A stretch of DNA of 64,000 nt, taken from positions 1,860,001 to 1,924,000 of the forward strand of contig NZ_CP042425.1 in assembly GCF_008254045.1 (NCBI RefSeq). The letters run 5' to 3'. Of the stretch, positions 42,990 through 50,775 are shown one piece after another. Numbering within the stretch: the stretch's first letter is position 1; each line of letters starts with the position of its first letter. This DNA is from Limnoglobus roseus. Its GTDB lineage: Bacteria > Planctomycetota > Planctomycetia > Gemmatales > Gemmataceae. Made by a program: the position numbers and the translations under genes. The notes under the pieces were generated by a model. The model ran no database searches. It was not told the DNA's origin and saw only the letters and a program-made list of their open reading frames with translations.

Positions 42990-44180
42990 TCACACCCCTA
43001 CCCCGACTGTCAGGAGCGTCACGTCATCTGTGTACGGGTAGCCGTCACAGAAGTGCTGCTGGCACGCCATGATGTGGTCGAGGACGCTCGCCGATTTCTC
43101 GTGGCCGTGGTTCGTCAGGCAGCCGATGAGCCGCTCGGTGCCGAACATTTCGCCGATCGGGTCGCGGGCTTCCGTGACGCCGTCGGTGTAGAAGCAGAGG
43201 CGGTCGCCGGGCCGGACCTCGATCTGCTTCTCGTTGTAAATCTCGTCCGGCATCACGCCCAACAGGAAGCCCTGAGCGGCCAACGGGCGGACCTCACGGG
43301 AGTCGCCGCGGACGAGCAGCGGCGGCGGGTGGCCGGCCGAGGCGTACCGAAAGGCCCGCGTGCGGCGGTTGAGGATGCCGTAGAACGCCGTGACGAACCG
43401 CTCGCCGGCCAGGTCTTGCAGTCGGTGGTTCATCGCGCCGAGGACTTCGCCCGGCTTGATCGTCTGGTGTGCGACTTCCGCAAAGGCGGTGCGGGCCATG
43501 ACGGCCACCATCGCGGCCGGGATGCTGTGCCCGCTGGCGTCGGCGATGAGAATGCCGAGGTGGTCGGCGTCCGGCGTAGCGAAGTCGTAGTAGTCGCCGC
43601 CGAGGTGGTCGAGCGGGGCGTAGTTGATGCCCCAGTCCAACTCCGGCCAGTGAGGCGGCGCGTGCGGCAACAGGAACAACTTCTGCATCTGCCCGGCGGC
43701 CCGCAGATTGAACGCCGTTTCCGCGTCCTTCGCCAGCAGTTCGTCGTTGACGAGTTTGAGTTCGCGGGTTCGCTCGTCAACCCGTTGGTCGAGGACTTCC
43801 GTGCGGCGGTTCATGAGCGCCCGCGACGAGATGAGGCCGACGAGTTTGCCGCCCTGGAGAACCGGCAGGTGGCGGACGCGGAATTTCGTCATCATGCCGA
43901 CGGCCTCGTCCCAGCCGACGTCGCCGTTGATGGTGTACGGGTCGGCGGTCATCCAGTCGGAGACGGGGTAGTCCCGCCAGCCGGGGATGGCCGTGATGAC
44001 GCGCTTGAGCAGGTCGCGCTCGGTGAAGATGCCGACGAGCTTGGTCTCGTTCCGCACGACGAGCACGGCCCCGATGCGGTTGCGGTTCATGACCCGCAGC
44101 ACGTCCCGCACCGGGCAGTCCGGGGCGACCACGATCGGCTCGGGTTGCATCACCTGCCGCACCGTCAATTCCGAAGCCAT
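42990..44180 (-). CDS. CBS-domain PP2C (SpoIIE-type) phosphatase
   Basis: A 396-residue protein. Two CBS motifs occupy about residues 10-120 (LVGIFTERDLLKR and LVGLISSRALMNR), then a short helical linker and a PP2C SpoIIE-type domain with the metal ligands intact: GGDYYDF (about residues 200-206), ADASGHS (about 218-224) and TDGVTEARD (about 345-353). CBS domains sense adenine nucleotides and control the phosphatase, which dephosphorylates anti-anti-sigma or similar Ser/Thr targets. Start ATG 44180 is supported by CGGAGG 5 bases upstream. It is divergent from the NUDIX gene. Confidence 0.88.
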   Translation of the reverse strand: MASELTVRQVMQPEPIVVAPDCPVRDVLRVMNRNRIGAVLVVRNETKLVGIFTERDLLKRVITAIPGWRDYPVSDWMTADPYTINGDVGWDEAVGMMTKFRVRHLPVLQGGKLVGLISSRALMNRRTEVLDQRVDERTRELKLVNDELLAKDAETAFNLRAAGQMQKLFLLPHAPPHWPELDWGINYAPLDHLGGDYYDFATPDADHLGILIADASGHSIPAAMVAVMARTAFAEVAHQTIKPGEVLGAMNHRLQDLAGERFVTAFYGILNRRTRAFRYASAGHPPPLLVRGDSREVRPLAAQGFLLGVMPDEIYNEKQIEVRPGDRLCFYTDGVTEARDPIGEMFGTERLIGCLTNHGHEKSASVLDHIMACQQHFCDGYPYTDDVTLLTVGVGV

Positions 44181-44303
44181 GAAACCTCCGTGACCCGACC
44201 CGCCCCGTGTGCGTTCGGTGAATTTTCGAATTTGGTCTTGCAACTTTCCCCGTGTTCTACGTTTATAGAAGATGAAGTCTCGTACCCCGAACCCCGGACC
44301 GTG

Positions 44304-44744
44304 ATGCCCCAGCCGTTACTTCAGGCCGCCGCCCTCCCGTTTCGCGACGGCCGCGTCTGCATGGTCACGTCTCGCCGCAAGACCCGGTGGGTGATTCCGA
44401 AGGGCCGCATCGACCGCGGCCACACGCCGATTCAAGCGGCGGCGACGGAAGCGTGGGAAGAAGCCGGCCTGATCGGCGACCTCCGCCCGGAGAGCGTGGG
44501 CACTTACCACTACGAGAAACTCGGCCGCACGCACTTGGTTTCGGTATTCGTTTTGGACGTGACGGTGGAGCACCCGACTTGGCCGGAGTACCGCGAACGG
44601 ACGCGGGAATGGGTGCCGGTGGCCGAGGCGTTGAAGCGGATCGACGAACCCGGCCTGCAAGCGATCCTGCGGTTCGCCACGAGCATCGGCGGCGTGATCG
44701 GTCCGTCCGTGCTGTCGCCGAACTTCGCGCCGAGCCGCGGTTAA
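44304..44744 (+). CDS. NUDIX-domain hydrolase, degenerate box
   Basis: A 146-residue protein with WVIPKGRIDRG and a NUDIX box TEAWEEAGLIG (about residues 49-59). Compared with the consensus, the early Glu is His (RGH) and the Arg of REUxEE is Thr; the catalytic EExG core is kept. Closest in layout to diphosphoinositol-polyphosphate/Ap4A hydrolases. It ends four bases past the start of the convergent Uma2 stop (44741-44744), so both stop codons share TTAA. Confidence 0.82.
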   Translation: MPQPLLQAAALPFRDGRVCMVTSRRKTRWVIPKGRIDRGHTPIQAAATEAWEEAGLIGDLRPESVGTYHYEKLGRTHLVSVFVLDVTVEHPTWPEYRERTREWVPVAEALKRIDEPGLQAILRFATSIGGVIGPSVLSPNFAPSRG

Positions 44745-45415
44745 GGCAGCACATCCGCGACTGCGATGGTGGCGACCGCGGTGCCGTCGAGCGTCAGTGG
44801 GACCGACTGGCCGGGGGCGTAGGTCTGCACGCTGCCGAAGCTCGGCACCGCCGTCGGCCCGGACGGCTGCGAGTACACTTCGACGCGGTTGTCCACGAGG
44901 TTGACGATCCAGTAAAGGCTCACGTTGTTCGCGGCATACGCCCGAAGCTTTTCTCCACGGTCGTAAGCGAGCGAACGGTCGGCCACTTCGACCACCAACC
45001 CGATCTCGGCCGGCCGTGGGTGGCGAGCGGCGAACGTTCTCGCATCACCGCGCACGACGGCGGCGTCCGGCTCCGGCTCGCTCACGTCGAGTTCGATCGG
45101 GTCTTGCACCCGCACTCGCCACCCGGCAGGCAACGATAGTCTTAGTGCGTCGAGCAACAATCCCAGGGCAGTTGCGTGTGGAGGCTTGATTGTCATCTTC
45201 CGCACCAGAAGGCCGTTGAGAAGTTCGACACGCTCGTCTTCGCTAAACACACCGGCGTCGATCATCTGGTGGTATTGCTTCACCGTGAGCGCGTGCAGTT
45301 GCGGTCCGGTGGAGAGGCACAGCGGCGGTGGGGTGATGGACGCAGGTGTTGTCGATACGGGTACGGTTGCCTTCGGCGGCGGGGTTTGCGGCGGAGTAGC
45401 AACAGCGGGGGACAT
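44741..45415 (-). CDS. Uma2-family (DUF820) endonuclease-like protein
   Basis: A 224-residue protein. After a Pro/Thr-rich N-terminal stretch comes the PD-(D/E)xK-like core: DERVELLNGLLVRK, then EPEPDAAVVRG and GLVVEVADRSLAYDRGEKLRAYA. Uma2 proteins are restriction-endonuclease-fold proteins that are highly expanded in Planctomycetes and cyanobacteria and often linked to mobile DNA; biochemical function is unclear. Start chosen at ATG 45415; an upstream frame would extend into the sucD terminator. Confidence 0.82.
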   Translation of the reverse strand: MSPAVATPPQTPPPKATVPVSTTPASITPPPLCLSTGPQLHALTVKQYHQMIDAGVFSEDERVELLNGLLVRKMTIKPPHATALGLLLDALRLSLPAGWRVRVQDPIELDVSEPEPDAAVVRGDARTFAARHPRPAEIGLVVEVADRSLAYDRGEKLRAYAANNVSLYWIVNLVDNRVEVYSQPSGPTAVPSFGSVQTYAPGQSVPLTLDGTAVATIAVADVLP

Positions 45416-45436
45416 GATCGAACTCCCAGGAACACG

Positions 45437-45466
45437 CACGGCAACGGGATGATACCCGTTGCCGTG
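45437..45466. terminator. sucD terminator hairpin
   Basis: CACGGCAACGGG (45437-45448) pairs with its reverse complement (45455-45466) around a 6-base loop, 23 bases after the sucD stop. Confidence 0.7.
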
Positions 45467-45488
45467 GGAAGGCCGCAATCGCGGGCGG

Positions 45489-46403
<915 letters not shown>

Positions 46404-46439
46404 GAGTGGGTCTCAAGTAAGGGAACAGTTGAATTCGGG

Positions 46440-46467
46440 AAGCCCACGGACGGCCGTCCGTGGGCTT
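46440..46467. terminator. palindromic terminator, AAGCCC type
   Basis: Perfect 28-bp palindrome (AAGCCCACGGACGG and its reverse complement), 6 bases past the end of the lipoprotein gene and 36 bases before the sucD start. Confidence 0.8.
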
Positions 46468-46473
46468 TGGTTC

Positions 46474-47319
46474 TCAATCCACTTTCACGTCGTCCACCAG
46501 CGAGTCGAACGACCGCTCGCCGGGCACCAGTTTCAGAGTGAACGGCTTCTTCGTACCAGGGCCGGTCAGTTCACCCGTCGCCGTGCCGTTCTCGACTTTC
46601 GCGAGGGTGAATCCCGTGAAGTTGCCGCGGTAGACGGTCAGCTTCGTGTCGAGGATGCCGGCGTTGAACGGCCGCTTCTCGCTGCTGAAGGCCGGGGCGA
46701 GCCGCTTTTTCGCGTCGGGGGCCATCACGCCGGCGGCCAGTGGACTGTTGTGGCCGAGGAGCGATTCCAAGAACGCGGTGGCCGCAAACGTCGGGGCGTC
46801 GCCGCTCTTGGGGATCGCGGCCGAGCCGACCTCGGCGGGGAAGAACCAATCGACCCGCCACGAGTTCTCGGCCTTCGCCAACCGCAGCGTGAGGAACCGT
46901 GGCTTCTCACCGGGGAGGAAGCCCGTGAACAGGTGCGCGTTCGCGTCCGAACCGAAGTCGTACACCGACGGGGCGGTTAGCTTCCCCTGGTACTGCTTCA
47001 ACCAGTTGTCCGCGGCCGCGTCGGAATAGCCGAGGGCGTGGTCGGCCTCGAAGACCGGTTCGGCGATCACCTTCTTGAACTGCGGCGTCAGTTGGGCGGC
47101 GGTCGCCGTACCCTCGTGAACGCTTTTCAGGAAGGTGTTCGCGAAGGTCGCCGCATCGACGCCGGCGGTGCCGGGGATGGTGACGGCCGCCGGGGCGAAC
47201 GACGGGGCGTCGTCCGTCTTCCGCGGCTTGTCCTTTTCCGGCAGCGGCGGGTTCGGGGACGGCTTCGTGCAGCCGACGGCCAGCAGGACGCCCACCCAGA
47301 GTACGAGACGCGATGTCAT
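46474..47319 (-). CDS. lipoprotein of unknown function between sucC and sucD
   Basis: A 281-residue protein with a lipoprotein signal: a hydrophobic stretch RLVLWVGVLLAVGC with the lipobox Cys at residue 17, then a Pro/Lys linker. The rest is two similar-looking halves (FANTFLKSVHEGTATAAQLT and FLESLLGHNSPLAAGVMAPD), each with a helix followed by beta-rich segments, suggesting a duplicated small domain. No family is recognised. It lies on the same strand as both suc genes. Confidence 0.7.
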   Translation of the reverse strand: MTSRLVLWVGVLLAVGCTKPSPNPPLPEKDKPRKTDDAPSFAPAAVTIPGTAGVDAATFANTFLKSVHEGTATAAQLTPQFKKVIAEPVFEADHALGYSDAAADNWLKQYQGKLTAPSVYDFGSDANAHLFTGFLPGEKPRFLTLRLAKAENSWRVDWFFPAEVGSAAIPKSGDAPTFAATAFLESLLGHNSPLAAGVMAPDAKKRLAPAFSSEKRPFNAGILDTKLTVYRGNFTGFTLAKVENGTATGELTGPGTKKPFTLKLVPGERSFDSLVDDVKVD

Positions 47320-47414
47320 CGTCGATTCCTTTCCGAAGATCAGGCTTGAGTCGTCGCCGGGCCGGGGAGGGCAAACAGTTCGGCGACCGTGCAGATTCTG
47401 TTTGGCTTGGGGAA

Positions 47415-48614
47415 CTACTTCGCCAGTTCCACGACCATCTTCGCGGCTTCCGTCAGGCCGGCGGCGACGCGGATGGCGGGGAGTTCCGTCTTCACGGCGT
47501 TCAGGATTTCGCGGGCCTTCTCCACCTCGTTGCCTTCGAGCCGCACGACGACAGGGATCTTGAACCCGACTTCGCGGCCGGCCTTCACGAGCGCTTCCGC
47601 GATGCGGGCACAACTGGCGATGCCGCCGAAGACGTTGACGAAGATCGCCTTCACCTTCGCGTCGCTCAGGATGATGCGGAAGGCTTCTACGGCGTTCTCG
47701 GCGGTGACGCCGCCGCCCACGTCGAGGAAGTTGGCCGGGCTGCCGCCGTGGTGGTTGACGATGTCCATCGTCGCCATTGCGAGGCCAGCACCGTTAACGA
47801 GGCAGCCGATCGTGCCGTCGAGTTGGATGTAGTTGAGGGCCGCCTTCGCCGCACGGATCTCCGTCGGGTTCTCTTCGCCGAGGTCGCGGAGGGCTTGCAC
47901 GTCCTTGTGGCGGAACGTCGCGTTGTCGTCGAAGTCGATCTTCGCGTCCAACACGACCACGTCACCCTTCTTCGTGACCGCCAGCGGGTTCACCTCGACG
48001 ATGCTCGCGTCCTTCTCGAAGTAAACCTTGCTCAGCGCCATCATGATCTTAACGACGGGGCCGATTTGTTCGTTGGTGAAACCGAGGTCGAAGGCGAGCT
48101 TCTGCGCCTGGAACGGCAGCAGGCCGGTTTCCGGCGACACTGGCACTTTGAGAATCTTCTCCGGCGTGTCGTGGGCGACCTTTTCGATGTCCATCCCGCC
48201 GGCGGTCGAGGCCATCAGGATCGGCAGGCCGATGGCGCGATCGAGGACCATGCCGACGTAATACTCCTTCGCCGGCTCGGCGTCGGCCTGCACGATGAGG
48301 GTGCTGATCTTCTGCCCTTCGGAGCCGGTTTGCAGCGTCTTCAGCGGGAACTTGAGCATCAGTTCGGCGATGGCCTTCGCCTTGTCGCGGTTCGACGCGA
48401 ACTTCACCCCGCCCATCTTTTCCGAGTGCCCGAGCAGTTCGCCCGCCCCGCGGCCGCCGGCGTGAATCTGGGCCTTCACCATCGCCCCGCCGCCGTTGCT
48501 GAGCTGATCGAACGCGGCCGCCACCTCGTCCGGCGTCTTGCAGACGATGTGCTTGGGCACCGGCGCGCCTTGGGCCGCGAGCAGTTCTTTCGCTTGGTAT
48601 TCGTGGACTTTCAT
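47415..48614 (-). CDS. sucC: succinyl-CoA synthetase beta subunit
   Basis: A 399-residue ATP-grasp protein with MKVHEYQAKELLA (typical SucC start), KAQIHAGGRGAGEL, EVNPLAVT and GCLVNGAGLAMATMD, and a C-terminal VNVFGGIASC. It binds the nucleotide and succinate and pairs with SucD. The ATG at 48614 is preferred over upstream starts because the family start matches exactly. The lipoprotein gene follows after 95 bases. Confidence 0.94.
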   Translation of the reverse strand: MKVHEYQAKELLAAQGAPVPKHIVCKTPDEVAAAFDQLSNGGGAMVKAQIHAGGRGAGELLGHSEKMGGVKFASNRDKAKAIAELMLKFPLKTLQTGSEGQKISTLIVQADAEPAKEYYVGMVLDRAIGLPILMASTAGGMDIEKVAHDTPEKILKVPVSPETGLLPFQAQKLAFDLGFTNEQIGPVVKIMMALSKVYFEKDASIVEVNPLAVTKKGDVVVLDAKIDFDDNATFRHKDVQALRDLGEENPTEIRAAKAALNYIQLDGTIGCLVNGAGLAMATMDIVNHHGGSPANFLDVGGGVTAENAVEAFRIILSDAKVKAIFVNVFGGIASCARIAEALVKAGREVGFKIPVVVRLEGNEVEKAREILNAVKTELPAIRVAAGLTEAAKMVVELAK

Positions 48615-48693
48615 CGGCGTGGTTCCCGGGAAGGAAGGTGGTGAGGGAGTTATAGGTGCGTCGTTGACTTGGGGGAGAGCGCGCGTGAAGATG

Positions 48694-48727
48694 CGAAAGC
48701 CCAGGGACGGCCGTCCCTGGGCTTTCG
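48694..48727. repeat. 34-bp perfect palindrome upstream of the RAYT-like gene, AAGCCC type
   Basis: CGAAAGCCCAGGGACGG followed directly by its reverse complement; arms of 17 bases. It is identical over these 34 bases to the palindrome at 49265-49298 on the other side of the gene. Confidence 0.92.
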
Positions 48728-48740
48728 CGGGAGACGACGC

Positions 48741-49316
48741 ATGGAGAAGTGGTTCCACTGCACCTCGCACACCTACGGCGCGTGGCTGTACGGCGACCCC
48801 CGCGGCTACCGGACGCGCCACCACCGCGAGCACGTCGAAGGCGACTACAAACACCGGCCGCCTGCGGGGATGTATGCCTCGCAGCACGAGCGCAGCAAGA
48901 AGCTCTTGAAGCAACCGCCGGTCATCCTCACATCGGCTTGGCGGGCCGTCGTCGGGGCAGCCCTTGTCGAGAAGCTCCTGACATTCGAACTCCAATTGCT
49001 CGTGCTGAGCATGAGCGGCCAGCACTGCCATCTCTTGGCCAAGATGCCCGGCGGGCCGGTCCCGCGGGAATGGCTCGGGCAGGCCAAGAAGCACTCGAAC
49101 TTCATCGCGAAAGAGTCCGGGTGGACCGGCAAACTGTGGGCTGTCCGGAGCAAGGCGAACCCAATCAAGGACCGTGCCCACCAGTTGAACACGTACAATT
49201 ACATCCTGAAACACGTTTCCGAGGGCGCGTGGGTCTGGGATTTTCGCGCGGGCGTCACCACCCCCGAAAGCCCAGGGACGGCCGTCCCTGGGCTTTCGGG
49301 AGATGACCACCCATGA
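48741..49316 (+). CDS. REP-associated-transposase-like protein (Y1 HUH family)
   Basis: A 191-residue protein with the HUH pattern SMSGQHCHLLAK (HxH, about residues 90-101, matching MPNHVHLLV of IS200/RAYT proteins) and, further on, NTYNYILKHVSEGAWVW, where a Tyr would be the nucleophile as in TYIHRNPVKAGLV of relatives. Y1 transposases nick single-stranded DNA at hairpins. The two 34-bp identical palindromes flank the gene, and the last 18 codons (PESPGTAVPGLSGDDHP) are read from the 3' palindrome. It is likely a REP-associated transposase or a domesticated derivative. It may no longer be active; this cannot be told by eye. Confidence 0.75.
   Translation: MEKWFHCTSHTYGAWLYGDPRGYRTRHHREHVEGDYKHRPPAGMYASQHERSKKLLKQPPVILTSAWRAVVGAALVEKLLTFELQLLVLSMSGQHCHLLAKMPGGPVPREWLGQAKKHSNFIAKESGWTGKLWAVRSKANPIKDRAHQLNTYNYILKHVSEGAWVWDFRAGVTTPESPGTAVPGLSGDDHP
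49263..49300. repeat. 38-bp perfect palindrome at the 3' end of the RAYT-like gene, AAGCCC type
   Basis: CCCGAAAGCCCAGGGACGG followed by its reverse complement; arms of 19 bases. It is read in frame as the C-terminal end of the transposase-like protein. Confidence 0.92.
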
Positions 49317-50437
49317 CGGTGACGGAACTCCTCCAGAACCTCGTCCGCCGCCCGTCGATCAACCCGATGGGCCGCACCGACATCCCGTCGGACCTCGCGC
49401 ACGAGAGCCGCGTCACCGCGTACCTCGAAGGCCAACTGAAATCACTCGGCGTCGAGTGTCACCGACAACCCGTCGCGGCCGGCCGGGATAACCTCATCGC
49501 GTTCTACCGCACCGATTCGCCGATCACGTACCTGTGGGAAGCCCACCAGGACACCGTCCCCGTGGACGGCATGACGGTCGAGCCGTTCGCGGCCGTCCTG
49601 CGCGACGGCAAACTCTTCGGCCGCGGGGCGTGCGACGTGAAGGCCGGCATCGCGTGCATGTTGGCCGCGTTCGCCCGGTTGGTGCGCGAGAAGCCGGTCG
49701 GGTCCGCGAACGTCATCCTCGCGTTCACCGTGGACGAGGAACACACCTTCCTCGGCGTGCAGGAGTTGATGAAGGCGAACCTCACGGCCGACTTCGCGGT
49801 GGTGGCCGAACCGACGTTGTTGAACGTCGTCACCACCCACAAGGGCGTCGTCCGCTGGCAACTCGAAACCGGCGGCCGGGCGTGCCACAGTTCGCGTCCG
49901 GACGAGGGCGTGAGTGCGGTTTACCGCATGGCGAAGGTCGTGGCCGCCGTCGAGGAGTACGCGGAGAAGCTGCGAACCTCACGCAGCCACCCGCGACTCG
50001 GCTCGCCGACGCTGAGCGTCGGCATGATCGCTGGCGGGGTGTCGCCGAACACGGTGCCCGATCAGTGCGTCATCCAACTCGACCGCCGCCTGCTACCCGG
50101 CGAGGACGCGCAAGCCGCCATCGACGACCTCAGTGCCTTCCTCGCGGCCCGCGACTTCGGCTTCTCGATTGCGACGAAACGCCACTTCGCGTGTCCGGCA
50201 CTTTCGCCGACGGCCGACGACCACCCGCACTTGCAGCGGTTCGCGAAGGCGATCGGCCCGCACGAGAAGCTCGCTGTCCCTTACGGCACGGACGCTTCTT
50301 CCATCTCGCCCACGATCCCGGCCGTGGTTTTCGGCCCCGGCGACATCGCCCAGGCGCACACGAAAGACGAGTGGGTGGAACTCGCGCAGGTCGAGCGGGC
50401 GGCGGACATTCTCTTCCGCTTCGCAGCTTTTCCGTAG
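49313..50437 (+). CDS. M20-family peptidase/deacylase (ArgE/DapE-like)
   Basis: A 374-residue metallohydrolase. Metal-binding motifs: LWEAHQDTVPVDG (His-Asp, about residues 68-80), GRGACDVKAG (Asp, about 103-112) and VDEEHTFLG (catalytic Glu pair). FGPGDIAQAHTKDEW near the end supplies a final His. The family removes N-acyl groups from amino acids or cleaves small peptides; the relatives ArgE and DapE act in arginine and lysine synthesis. The specific substrate is not assigned. The start overlaps the transposase-like stop (ATGA), so the RAYT-type unit adjoins or replaced the native promoter. Confidence 0.85.
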   Translation: MTVTELLQNLVRRPSINPMGRTDIPSDLAHESRVTAYLEGQLKSLGVECHRQPVAAGRDNLIAFYRTDSPITYLWEAHQDTVPVDGMTVEPFAAVLRDGKLFGRGACDVKAGIACMLAAFARLVREKPVGSANVILAFTVDEEHTFLGVQELMKANLTADFAVVAEPTLLNVVTTHKGVVRWQLETGGRACHSSRPDEGVSAVYRMAKVVAAVEEYAEKLRTSRSHPRLGSPTLSVGMIAGGVSPNTVPDQCVIQLDRRLLPGEDAQAAIDDLSAFLAARDFGFSIATKRHFACPALSPTADDHPHLQRFAKAIGPHEKLAVPYGTDASSISPTIPAVVFGPGDIAQAHTKDEWVELAQVERAADILFRFAAFP

Positions 50438-50531
50438 CGGACCGTTTACCGCGCGTGCGCGCCGCATTACACTGTCAAGGGATGGCCGTTCGCGAAGGGC
50501 GACGGCCGACCACTTCCATGAGGTAACACCT

Positions 50532-50678
50532 GTGAGCATCGTTCGCATCGGCATGGCCGAGAACAAGAAGTACGCCGACGGCTACGCCGCGATCTTCGGC
50601 AACAAGAAGAAGGCCGCCAAGAAGCCGGCCCCCGCCGCCAAGAAGGCCGACGAGAAGAAGCCTGCGAAGAAGAAATAA
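50532..50678 (+). CDS. small Lys-rich protein, 48 aa
   Basis: A GTG start with GAGGT 7 bases upstream. The sequence begins MSIVRIGMAENKKYADGYAA, then IFGNKK, then a Lys/Ala/Pro tail. The N-terminal MSIVRIG...YADGYAAIFG block resembles small proteins I have seen in other Planctomycetes, which suggests conservation, but no function is known. The basic tail could bind nucleic acid. Two hairpins follow (50691-50706, 50726-50743). Confidence 0.6.
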   Translation: MSIVRIGMAENKKYADGYAAIFGNKKKAAKKPAPAAKKADEKKPAKKK

Positions 50679-50690
50679 CACTGCCATTCG

Positions 50691-50706
50691 GCCCCGTTCA
50701 CGGGGC
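50691..50706. terminator. hairpin 1 after the 48-aa gene
   Basis: GCCCCG-TTCA-CGGGGC, 13 bases after the stop. Confidence 0.45.
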
Positions 50707-50725
50707 TTCCCGCGAAGCTTGTCGG

Positions 50726-50743
50726 CCCGCCCTTGAGGGCGGG
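50726..50743. terminator. hairpin 2 after the 48-aa gene
   Basis: CCCGCCC-TTGA-GGGCGGG. With hairpin 1 it may insulate the small gene from the S9 peptidase gene. Confidence 0.45.
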
Positions 50744-50775
50744 TCATGATCCATCACCCACAAGCATCCCCACCT

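Larger units (their letters stand above)
48694..49300. mobile_element. candidate palindrome-flanked unit (RAYT-like gene plus both palindromes)
   Basis: Two copies of a perfect palindrome sharing an identical 34-bp core bound a single transposase-like gene. The right copy extends to a 38-bp palindrome (49263-49300). No target-site duplication was identified. The insertion abuts the M20 peptidase gene. Confidence 0.65.

Noticed and set aside
42966..44303. Upstream open extension of the NUDIX gene
   Set aside because: It lies opposite the CBS-PP2C gene; the NUDIX domain and a good ATG begin at 44304.
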